A DNA stretch of 5,575 bases from Desulfobacteraceae bacterium. Its GTDB lineage: Bacteria; Desulfobacterota; DSM-4660; Desulfatiglandales; B25-G16. Within the stretch, counting starts at the first letter, position 1, and the number at the start of each line of letters is the position of its first letter. The translations under genes and the position numbers were made by a program. Shown piece by piece: positions 1 through 5,099 of this stretch. A model generated the notes under the pieces. That model did no database searches. It was not told where the DNA came from and was given only the letters and a program-made list of their open reading frames with translations. The DNA lies in the NCBI GenBank assembly GCA_028572035.1, contig JAPVWE010000097.1:1-5575 (forward strand), in the 5' to 3' direction.

Positions 1-177
1 CATGATGGTCAGGAATTTATTTATGTTCTTGAAGGCACCATGGAGGTTCGCCTGGGCGAAGAGGTTCATCTTCTTGAACCAGGTGATGCCATATATTATG
101 ACTCGATTGTCCCACATTTAGTGAAATGTGGTGGGCAAGATAAGACAAAAATTCTGGCTGTACTTTACGCTGAATGA
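1..177 (+). CDS. Cupin-domain protein, C-terminal part (5' end outside window)
   Basis: The first 58 codons are open and end in TGA (175-177), followed at once by TAA. The protein shows the second half of a cupin_2 barrel: a motif-1 remainder H1-x3-E5-x6-G12 (HDGQEFIYVLEG) and motif 2 with PGD at residues 27-29 and a late metal-site type His at 39 (VPH). It ends a few residues after the last strand (ILAVLYAE), so nothing follows the cupin. Stand-alone cupins and XRE-HTH/cupin fusion regulators both end like this. The short distance to the C-terminus and the phrase PGDAIYYDS.VPH are typical of the C-terminal sensor domain of HTH-cupin regulators, but the N-terminal half is outside the window, so I cannot say which it is. 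The ligand is unknown. The next gene starts 69 bp downstream on the same strand, with no terminator visible between them. Confidence 0.85.
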   Translation, partial: HDGQEFIYVLEGTMEVRLGEEVHLLEPGDAIYYDSIVPHLVKCGGQDKTKILAVLYAE

Positions 178-246
178 TAAGAGACACGGTTTTGACTGAC
201 AACAATAGTGTATGGTTGAATTCGGGAACCTTTGATTGGTAAGACA

Positions 247-666
247 ATGATCGCATTTGACCTAAGGTGTTCTAATGGGCATAGCTTTGAAGGTTGGTTC
301 AAAGACCTTGAATCATTTAACGAGCAAGATTCCCAGGGGATGGTTACATGCCCCTCTTGTAGGAGTACAAATATAACGAGAGTACTCTCTCCAGTAGCTA
401 TCAAGAGTAGGCAAGGAGAAGAAAAGCCAACAGAGGTTGAGCCTGATTATCAAAAACTCGCCAAGGGCATGATGGAGTACATAAGGAATAATTTTGACGA
501 TGTGGGAGCCGATTTTTCAAAGGAGGCCCTGAAAATGCATTACGGCGTAGCAAAAAAAAGAAATATAAGGGGCTCCGCCACAGGAAAAGAAGAGGAAACT
601 CTAAAAGATGAGGGGATTAAGTTTTTCAAGATCCCTTCTATTAAGCCTAAAGATGGTGACGATTAA
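247..666 (+). CDS. DUF1178 family zinc-ribbon protein
   Basis: A 139-aa protein that fits the DUF1178 family over its whole length. The N-terminus MIAFDLRCSNGHSFEGWF carries C8 and H12. A second knuckle C35-P-S-C38 completes a probable zinc ribbon of the C-x3-H...C-x2-C type. A charged linker follows (about 55-75), then the C-terminal family signature: a helix ending in KEALKMHYG, an RNIRGSAT stretch and LKDEGIKFFKIP. The cellular role of the family is not established; it is a small cytosolic protein. I chose the ATG at 247 because family members begin MI-x-(Y/F)-x-L-x-C. A TTG at 232 would add five atypical residues. The Shine-Dalgarno is weak (GGTAAG 238-243). A possible -35 TTGACT lies at 192-197 without a good -10. 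The 3' end is followed by repeat-rich non-coding DNA. Confidence 0.88.
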   Translation: MIAFDLRCSNGHSFEGWFKDLESFNEQDSQGMVTCPSCRSTNITRVLSPVAIKSRQGEEKPTEVEPDYQKLAKGMMEYIRNNFDDVGADFSKEALKMHYGVAKKRNIRGSATGKEEETLKDEGIKFFKIPSIKPKDGDD

Positions 667-745
667 TAGGTTCTTCCTCCGTCAAAGCTATCTATCTTCC
701 CATAAAGCACCTGATCTCGTTACTCGCTTCAAGCCGGCAATTTTA

Positions 746-821
746 AACTTTAGGCACTTTAGGCCTGCCCGTCCCGCTCTACGGGACGAGGCGGGCGGGC
801 ACTTTTAACTTTAGGCACTTT
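746..821. repeat. GC-rich hairpin flanked by direct repeats
   Basis: The 15-mer AACTTTAGGCACTTT occurs at 746-760 and exactly again at 807-821. Between them lies a strong inverted repeat: 763-776 pairs with 782-796 (14 pairs, one G-T wobble, one bulged A at 789) around a 5-nt loop, CTCTA. It sits about 97 bp after the DUF1178 stop. It could act as a transcription terminator or mRNA stabiliser, but there is no direct T tract after the stem. The matching second unit at 921-969 argues for a dispersed repeat element. The rest of 667-977 shows no gene; a frame at 608-808 overlaps DUF1178 and runs through the hairpin, so it is not credible. Confidence 0.75.
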
Positions 822-920
822 TAACCCTGGCCCAGACCTGGTTTATGAGCTTATTGGTTTGATTCTAAGGTTCAGACTTGACCTATATGCTTCACAGGCT
901 CACTCAATCCCGTCGCACCT

Positions 921-969
921 CCCGATCCCGTCTCGGTCTCGGGACGGGGAGGGCGGGCTTTAGGCACTT
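921..969. repeat. Second GC-rich hairpin plus CTTTAGGCACTT copy, abutting moaC
   Basis: CCCGTCTCG (927-935) pairs with CGGGACGGG (940-948), 8 Watson-Crick pairs plus one T-G, around the loop GTCT. It is followed by GAGGGCGGGC and a third copy of CTTTAGGCACTT at 958-969 (the others are at 748-759 and 809-820). The order hairpin, GGGCGGGC, CTTTAGGCACTT resembles the unit at 763-821, which suggests one element family present twice in 220 bp. It ends 8 bases before the moaC start codon. It could affect moaC expression, but nothing here shows that directly. Confidence 0.7.
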
Positions 970-977
970 CTTTTGCT

Positions 978-1424
978 ATGGGTATGATTGATATTACCGG
1001 AAAGAAGGTTCTTTTGAGAGAGGCACTGGCTTCAGGGCGAATAATCCTCTCACCGGAGACAGTTAAAAAGATAAGAGAGAATCAGATCAAGAAAGGAGAC
1101 CCTCTGGTGGTTGCTGAAATAGCAGCCATGAAAGCTGCCAAAGAGACCTATCTCTTGATTCCCCATTGCCATCAGATCCCGTTAAATATGGTTGAGTTGA
1201 ATTTTTCTATCGGGAACAATTTTGTCGAGGCCAACTGTCTGGTAAAGGCTGAGGCTATGACCGGTGTAGAAATGGAGGCCCTGGTAGGTACCTCAATAGC
1301 CCTTACTACCATCTGGGATATGGTCAAATACCTTGAGAAAGATAAAGATGGTCAGTATCCATCGACCCGGATTTCCGATATCAAGGTCATCAAAAAGCTC
1401 AAAAAAGCCGCCTCCTACTCTTAA
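978..1424 (+). CDS. moaC: Cyclic pyranopterin monophosphate synthase MoaC, N-terminally short
   Basis: MoaC forms cyclic pyranopterin monophosphate from the cyclic GTP-derived intermediate made by MoaA, early in molybdenum-cofactor synthesis; it is cytosolic and hexameric in known cases. Family landmarks are clear: KKGD with K39 (E. coli K51 equivalent), LIPHCH with H65 (H77), TGVEMEAL at 95-102, and TIWDMVK with D114 and K117 (D128 and K131). All expected catalytic positions are therefore present. The protein is 148 aa, slightly shorter than the bacterial norm. It begins at MIDITGK, equivalent to the family's MVDVS-K, so the preceding LTH-x-D-x2-G segment is absent. Upstream in-frame codons run through repeat DNA without a start codon. 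ATG 984 is an equally possible start. No Shine-Dalgarno is visible. The 3' end overlaps the convergent mog gene by 4 bp. Confidence 0.93.
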   Translation: MGMIDITGKKVLLREALASGRIILSPETVKKIRENQIKKGDPLVVAEIAAMKAAKETYLLIPHCHQIPLNMVELNFSIGNNFVEANCLVKAEAMTGVEMEALVGTSIALTTIWDMVKYLEKDKDGQYPSTRISDIKVIKKLKKAASYS

Positions 1425-1909
1425 TAGCAATCACTTGGATCACCGGCAATTTTTTCCAGGGCATGATTGAGGGCTGGCAAGATAACATTCAAATTCTCCC
1501 TTGCACCATCAGGGCTTCCTGGTACATTTATGATCAGAGAGCTTCCCCTTACCCCAACCATTGCCCGTGAAAGCATGGCGTGAGGAGTTTTCCTTAGGCT
1601 CACAGCCCTCATGGCCTCGGCCATACCAGGTATCTGGTATTTGATTACCTTGAGCATTGCCTCAGGGGTTACATCAGTTGGACTTACCCCGGTGCCTCCT
1701 GTTGTCACAATCAACCTGAGACCATCTTCGTCAACCCACTCTACTAAACACTCCGCAATCTTTTCATGGTCATCAGGGACAGTACCCTGCTTCTCAACTG
1801 TGTAACCAGCCCTGGTCAATATCTCAGCAACCAAGGGACCAGATTTATCCTTTCTCTGGCCCCTAAATCCCTTATCACTAATAGTTAATACCCCGGCCTT
1901 TATCATCAT
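1421..1909 (-). CDS. mog: MogA/MoaB family molybdopterin adenylyltransferase
   Basis: Proteins of this family bind molybdopterin and, as MogA, adenylylate it with ATP before metal insertion. The 162-aa product is one MoCF-binding domain. It starts AGVLTISDKGFRG and has VPDD with D46 (MogA D49 equivalent), the TTGGTG nucleotide/MPT loop at 69-74, DVTPEA with D79 (MogA D82 equivalent), IPGMAEAMR at 93-101, SRAMVGVRG at 114-122 and VPGSP at 129-133. Both catalytic-type Asp residues support adenylyltransferase activity, but MogA and MoaB cannot be firmly separated by eye. The start is ATG-ATG (1909, 1906), with a GAG at 1919-1917 overlapping the stop of the upstream EF-G-like gene. The 9-nt gap to that gene suggests co-transcription and perhaps translational coupling. 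The stop shares TTAA with the moaC stop on the other strand. Confidence 0.92.
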   Translation of the reverse strand: MMIKAGVLTISDKGFRGQRKDKSGPLVAEILTRAGYTVEKQGTVPDDHEKIAECLVEWVDEDGLRLIVTTGGTGVSPTDVTPEAMLKVIKYQIPGMAEAMRAVSLRKTPHAMLSRAMVGVRGSSLIINVPGSPDGARENLNVILPALNHALEKIAGDPSDCY

Positions 1910-1918
1910 AAACCATCT

Positions 1919-4000
1919 CTATTTTCCTTCTTCCTTAGAGGCATCTATTATTTTCTCTGCCAGTTGAGGTGGAACCTCTTCATAATGGGACAGTTTCATC
2001 TGGAAATTACCCCTGCCAGCTGTCATTGATGTCAGATCAAAGGCATATCGCAAAACCTCAGCCATAGGTACCTCGGCCTTTATAATCTGGTGTTTTCCAT
2101 CACTATCCATGCCTAAAACCCTTCCTCTCCTGCCATTAAGATCACCTATTACATCTCCCATAACATCTTCTGGAACGGTGATTTCCATACTCATAATCGG
2201 TTCTAAAAGAATAGGCGTGGCCTCTTGGACAGCTTTCTTGAAACACATGGAAGCCGCAATCTTAAAGGCCATTTCAGAAGAATCAACCTCATGAGATTTT
2301 CCGTCAAAAAACCGGATCTTCACATCTACAACCGGATGTCCTGCCAGAACCCCACGTCTCATAGCCTCTATTATTCCCTTCTCAACGGCTGGAACAAAAT
2401 TCCTGGGTACATTCATTCCTGTTAACGCCTGGTCAAACACAAACCCCTCCCCTCTTTTCAGGGGAAAGACATCAAAATGCACTTCGGCAAACTGGCCCCG
2501 TCCTCCAGTCTGTTTCTTATGCCTGTAGATTATCTTTTCTCTCGCACTTCTGACCGTCTCTCTATAAGGAACCTTGGGTGTCTTAAGATTGATTTCAACT
2601 CCGAATTTTCTCTTTAGTTTATCCCTGGTATGCTCAAGATGAATCTGGCCTGTGCCAGACAGAATAATCTCTGAGGTTGATTGATCTCTGTCTACCTTAA
2701 GGGTGAGATCTTCCTCCATCAATCTGGCCAGGGAAGAGTAGACTTTATCCTCATTCTCTTTTTCTCTGGCCTCTATAGCGAAAGAAATGGTCGGCAAAAA
2801 AGGCTCGGCTGGCTTGAATACGATTGGGCTGTCCTCCTGAGAAAAGGTATCGCCGGTTGTGGTCTCTTTTAGCTTAGCTACAGCTGCTATAACGCCGACA
2901 CTAGCCTCATTAATTGGTGATTGCTTTTTACCTTGGATCGATAACAACTGGCCTAACCTTTCTTTGGCCTTTTTTGTTGAATTGAAGATGGTGGACTCTG
3001 AGTCTATCTTTCCGGACATGACCTTGAAAAGATTGAGTTTCCCTGCAAAAGGGTCTGCCAAGGTCTTGAAGACAAGAGCTGAAAATGGGGCCTCATCAAC
3101 GGCATCAAATTCCACTTTCTCTTCACTGTCCACCTTATGACCTTTCACCTTTCCTCTATCAACAGGAAAGGGTAAAGATTGATCGATAATATCCAAAAGT
3201 TGTTTTACACCTATATTAAGGATGGCAGATCCAGGAACAACAGGCACCACAATCCCAGATTTCACACCCTCAATAAAGGTATCTTCTATCTCTTGTGGAG
3301 TGAGTTCCTGTCCTTCAAGATATTTTTCCATAATATCATCATTGGCCTCGACAATATTTTCCATTATTTTCTCACGCCATTTATCTACTATCTCGGCCAT
3401 CGAATCCGGGATATCCCCATCCTTAAATGAGCCGGTCGCATCATTTCCATACAGATGGGCCTTCAGCCGTATCAGGTTTACAAGGCCACTAAAGTCACTT
3501 TCTGATCCAACTGGAAGGTATATGGGTGTTGCATTTATTGAGAATATCCTTTCAACTTCCTCCAAGACCTTATAAAAGTCAGCTCTTTCCCTGTCCAGTT
3601 TGTTAATAAATATAAGCCGGGGTAAATCATATTCCTCTGAAAAGGCCCATACCTTTTCAGTGCCTACCTTGATACCGTCAACAGCATCAATAACAACAAC
3701 AGTCCCTTCGGCTGCCTGAAGACATATCTTGGTGTCAGAAAGGAAATCATTTTCGCCCGGCGTATCTATAAGATTGAACCTCATATTTTTCCAGTTATAA
3801 GGATGAAAGGCTGTGCCGAGGCTGACCTTTCTCTTAATCTCTTCCGGCTCAAAATCCATGATGGAGGCACCATCATCTACTTTTCCCAATCGTTTTGTCG
3901 CCTTGGCGTTGAAAAGAATGGCCTCTGCCAGTGATGTTTTTCCGCAGCCACTATGGCCTATCAACCCTATGTTTCTGATTTGATCAACTTTTTTTGTCAT
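1919..4000 (-). CDS. fusA: Elongation factor G-like translational GTPase (EF-G-2 type)
   Basis: A full-length 693-aa EF-G architecture. The GTPase domain has P-loop GHSGCGKT (15-22), a switch I-like KRKVSLGTA (56-64), G3 DTPGEND (79-85), G4 NKLD (133-136) and G5 GSA (257-259). Domain II lies around 304-390, III around 402-476, IV around 478-600 (HKKQTGGRGQF; tip DGKSHEVDSS with H570) and V around 602-680, ending in SHYEEVPPQLAEKI. The closest match I recall is the Thermus EF-G-2 paralogue class rather than the main EF-G. The ERGITI switch of canonical EF-G reads KRKVSL here, and the G3 histidine (DTPGHVD) is Glu83, so GTP hydrolysis probably differs. The domain IV tip His argues it still engages the ribosome. 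The actual role (translocation backup, stress or recycling) cannot be read from sequence. ATG 4000 has a strong GAGGAG at 4011-4006, 5 nt upstream. It is probably the first gene of an operon with mog. Confidence 0.93.
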   Translation of the reverse strand: MTKKVDQIRNIGLIGHSGCGKTSLAEAILFNAKATKRLGKVDDGASIMDFEPEEIKRKVSLGTAFHPYNWKNMRFNLIDTPGENDFLSDTKICLQAAEGTVVVIDAVDGIKVGTEKVWAFSEEYDLPRLIFINKLDRERADFYKVLEEVERIFSINATPIYLPVGSESDFSGLVNLIRLKAHLYGNDATGSFKDGDIPDSMAEIVDKWREKIMENIVEANDDIMEKYLEGQELTPQEIEDTFIEGVKSGIVVPVVPGSAILNIGVKQLLDIIDQSLPFPVDRGKVKGHKVDSEEKVEFDAVDEAPFSALVFKTLADPFAGKLNLFKVMSGKIDSESTIFNSTKKAKERLGQLLSIQGKKQSPINEASVGVIAAVAKLKETTTGDTFSQEDSPIVFKPAEPFLPTISFAIEAREKENEDKVYSSLARLMEEDLTLKVDRDQSTSEIILSGTGQIHLEHTRDKLKRKFGVEINLKTPKVPYRETVRSAREKIIYRHKKQTGGRGQFAEVHFDVFPLKRGEGFVFDQALTGMNVPRNFVPAVEKGIIEAMRRGVLAGHPVVDVKIRFFDGKSHEVDSSEMAFKIAASMCFKKAVQEATPILLEPIMSMEITVPEDVMGDVIGDLNGRRGRVLGMDSDGKHQIIKAEVPMAEVLRYAFDLTSMTAGRGNFQMKLSHYEEVPPQLAEKIIDASKEEGK

Positions 4001-4020
4001 ACAATCTCCTCACTTATTTA

Positions 4021-4047
4021 ATGATAGTAAACACTTAGTAACGTCAA
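4021..4047 (-). promoter_or_regulatory. Candidate sigma70 promoter for EF-G-like/mog operon
   Basis: On the minus strand, TTGACG (4047-4042) is followed after 15 nt by TATCAT (4026-4021), each 5 of 6 to consensus. The spacer is shorter than the usual 16-18. Transcription would begin near 4014, just upstream of the GAGGAG ribosome site (4011-4006), giving a very short leader. No better candidate is seen in the 80 bp upstream. Confidence 0.35.
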
Positions 4048-4055
4048 AAAGTTGA

Positions 4056-4076
4056 GGCCTAATTGTTCTTTAGGCC
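4056..4076. repeat. Perfect 7-bp inverted repeat GGCCTAA / TTAGGCC
   Basis: GGCCTAA (4056-4062) and TTAGGCC (4070-4076) form a perfect 7-bp stem with a 7-nt loop. Its right arm, CTTTAGGCC, shares CTTTAGGC with the repeats near moaC. Read on the minus strand, the stem is followed by TCAACTTTTTG, which is only weakly terminator-like. It lies just upstream of the proposed EF-G promoter. Confidence 0.5.
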
Positions 4077-4100
4077 ACATGATAAACATTCAATGTAGAC

Positions 4101-4136
4101 GTTCACAGGTTCAGGGTTCACCGTTCAGGGTTCAGA
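4101..4136. repeat. Heptamer tandem repeat (GTTCAnn)
   Basis: After an 8-nt GTTCACAG (4101-4108) come four exact 7-bp steps starting at 4109, 4116, 4123 and 4130: GTTCAGG, GTTCACC, GTTCAGG, GTTCAGA. A 7-bp period shifts reading frame with each unit, so it is unlikely to be coding. Intergenic heptamer arrays of this kind are known from many bacterial genomes and usually vary in copy number; no function is evident here. Confidence 0.75.
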
Positions 4137-4420
4137 TGAAGGTGGAATTTCCTTTGAGATATCGCCTTTCAGAAACACTCATTACCCTATTAACCATCAA
4201 TGCCTCAACTTTTGAACGTTATCAATTTATTAGACCATCAGGTTTTCCAAACTTCACTTGTTTGAAATAGGGGTTGGTCTTAATGAGTATCTACAAGTTG
4301 CTTTTTACGACCGCTCATTTGGAGAGACAGCTGTTGATGTTGGTGGGACAAAAAATTTATTCTGTAGTTATCAGGGAAAACGGGCAAATTCTGAGAATAA
4401 TTATTGAATCTTCGAACTGA
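4136..4420 (+). other. Short open frames in non-coding stretch, possible decayed gene
   Basis: This is part of the 4001-4828 stretch without a convincing intact gene. Two short ATG frames follow each other. One at 4136-4270 has 44 codons (starting MKVEFPLRYRLSE) and begins inside the last heptamer. One at 4283-4420 has 45 codons (starting MSIYKLLFTTAHLER, ending IIIESSN) with AGGGG at 4269-4273, 9 nt before its ATG. A third frame is open from 4234 to 4407 without an ATG (including GVGLNEYLQVAFYDRSFGE). I recognise none of these. Overlapping short open frames side by side suit a frameshifted remnant or chance better than a real gene, although 4283-4420 alone could be a small protein. Confidence 0.2.
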
Positions 4421-4470
4421 GTAGCCAAAACTGAACTACTAGTCTTATGAGGGGCCGGGACAACTGATGT

Positions 4471-4545
4471 ATGGTTGAAATATGGTGGCACCTTGGCTCC
4501 ATAATGATTTTCAGGTGGGAAAAGTATAGACTTGTATCAGTATAG
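4471..4545 (+). pseudogene. Left copy of flanking repeat; remnant of LGSIM-FRWEKYR coding sequence
   Basis: Bases 4491-4537 match 5527-5573 at 42 of 47 positions. In one plus-strand frame both copies read LGSIM[IF]FRWEKYR[LF]V. The five differences fall three times at silent third positions (GGC/GGT, TAT/TAC, GTA/GTT) and twice at first positions giving Ile/Phe and Leu/Phe, which suggests past protein-coding constraint. Here the frame runs from ATG 4471 for only 24 codons and ends at TAG 4543-4545, with no ribosome site close to the ATG. I read it as a truncated relative of the sequence at the right edge of the window. I do not recognise the protein. A non-coding dispersed repeat is the alternative. 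Confidence 0.4.
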
Positions 4546-4701
4546 GAAAGTTTTTAGGCTTTTCAATTCTTTCCAATCATAGCAGTAATCGTTAGTCTTA
4601 GGCGAAATTCGTATACGCATAATCCCACGTTCCTTAGCAGACAGCCCTTTCCCTTCTTTTACTCCCTCCACATGATCTTGTGCCAACACTTTTTTTGACA
4701 A
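4537..4701 (-). CDS. Hypothetical short ORF, possible gene remnant
   Basis: A 54-codon open frame runs from TTG 4701 to TGA at 4539-4537, directly preceded by an in-frame TAG (4704-4702). The product is hydrophilic and protein-like in composition (LSAKERGIMRIRIS, then KTNDYCYDWKELK). There is no Shine-Dalgarno before the TTG, and the left end touches the flanking repeat. I do not recognise a family. It could be the 3' remnant of a longer gene interrupted at the AT-rich boundary near 4700, or chance. Another minus frame over the same bases (4634-4837) runs through the AT-rich promoter and is less likely. Confidence 0.2.
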   Translation of the reverse strand: MSKKVLAQDHVEGVKEGKGLSAKERGIMRIRISPKTNDYCYDWKELKSLKTFLY

Positions 4702-4749
4702 CTACATATGTATAATTTAGCTTTAGTTTATTTAATTTAGAAAATGTAT

Positions 4750-4777
4750 TTGACAAATATTGATTTATATGCATAAT
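4750..4777 (+). promoter_or_regulatory. Strong sigma70-type promoter for the XRE regulator
   Basis: A perfect -35 TTGACA (4750-4755), a 16-nt spacer and CATAAT (4772-4777, 5 of 6 to TATAAT) lie in a markedly AT-rich block (about 4700-4800). Transcription would begin near 4784, some 45 nt before the proposed TTG start of the HTH gene. The -10 overlaps palindromes, so regulation by a DNA-binding protein is plausible. Confidence 0.65.
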
Positions 4778-4780
4778 TAT
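4768..4780. promoter_or_regulatory. Candidate operator: overlapping palindromes on the -10 box
   Basis: TATGCATA (4768-4775) and ATAATTAT (4773-4780) are perfect 8-bp palindromes overlapping the -10 hexamer, and a further ACATATGT lies at 4704-4711. XRE-type repressors often bind such sites in their own promoters, so autoregulation by the downstream gene is a reasonable guess. AT-rich DNA yields short palindromes by chance, so this is weak. Confidence 0.3.
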
Positions 4781-4828
4781 ATATAAGTTTTTGAGAGAAA
4801 GTATTATAGAGAAGAAGTAGAGGGTCAT

Positions 4829-5029
4829 TTGGGTCATAATGCCGTAAAAGAGATCAGAGGGAGACTTCTGATGGGCAAGGCAGAGCTTGCCAGAAAAGCA
4901 GGGGTTTCACCATTGACCATTGACAGAATTGAAAAAGGAGAGAACTGTCGGATGGAGACCAAAAGAAAGATTATATTAGCCCTCGGATATGACCTCTCTG
5001 ACAAAGACAAGTTTTTTGCTGAGGACTAA
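4829..5029 (+). CDS. Small XRE-family helix-turn-helix regulator
   Basis: A 66-aa protein that is almost entirely one HTH_3/XRE domain. Helix 1 is VKEIRGRLLM, helices 2-3 are GKAELARKAGVSPLTIDRIEKG (16-37), and TKRKIILALGYDLSDKDKFF follows as helices 4-5 with a short tail. It should bind DNA as a dimer and has no sensor domain. The residues around ELARKAGVS-LTI-RIE are canonical. The start is TTG 4829, because no in-frame ATG lies before the domain (the next, at 4871, would cut helix 1). The ribosome site TAGAGGG (4818-4824) is only 4 nt before the TTG, so translation may be modest. It lies behind a strong promoter with palindromes and 70 nt before a same-strand membrane-protein gene. This layout suggests an autoregulated two-gene unit; the target genes are unknown. 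Confidence 0.85.
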   Translation: MGHNAVKEIRGRLLMGKAELARKAGVSPLTIDRIEKGENCRMETKRKIILALGYDLSDKDKFFAED

Positions 5030-5099
5030 CGATCGCTGAAACTTGGATTAAGTAGGATCTTCCCCTATTAATAGCCATATGGAGGAAAAGGAGAATCTA

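Noticed and set aside
232..246. TTG 232 as the start of the DUF1178 gene
   Set aside because: It adds MIGKT before the family-typical MIAFDLRC start, and the GGGAA before it is only 3 nt away.
608..808. Plus-strand 66-codon frame overlapping the end of DUF1178
   Set aside because: It overlaps a well-supported gene and continues through the GC-rich hairpin repeat; no protein-like features.
2109..3575. Several plus-strand frames of 60-117 codons opposite the EF-G-like gene
   Set aside because: They are antisense shadows of a conserved 693-aa coding sequence, with no ribosome sites or recognisable motifs.
4052..4270. 72-codon TTG-start frame across the heptamer array
   Set aside because: Its first part is the inverted repeat and the 7-bp tandem repeat, so it is unlikely to be coding.
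4695..4716. TTGACA (4695-4700) and perfect TATAAT (4711-4716) as a promoter
   Set aside because: The spacer is only 10 nt, too short for sigma70. The pair at 4750-4777 fits well.
4634..4837. Minus-strand 67-codon frame
   Set aside because: It reads through the AT-rich promoter region of the XRE gene and ends in a Cys/Arg/Ser-rich stretch; it is less plausible than the other minus frame over the same bases.
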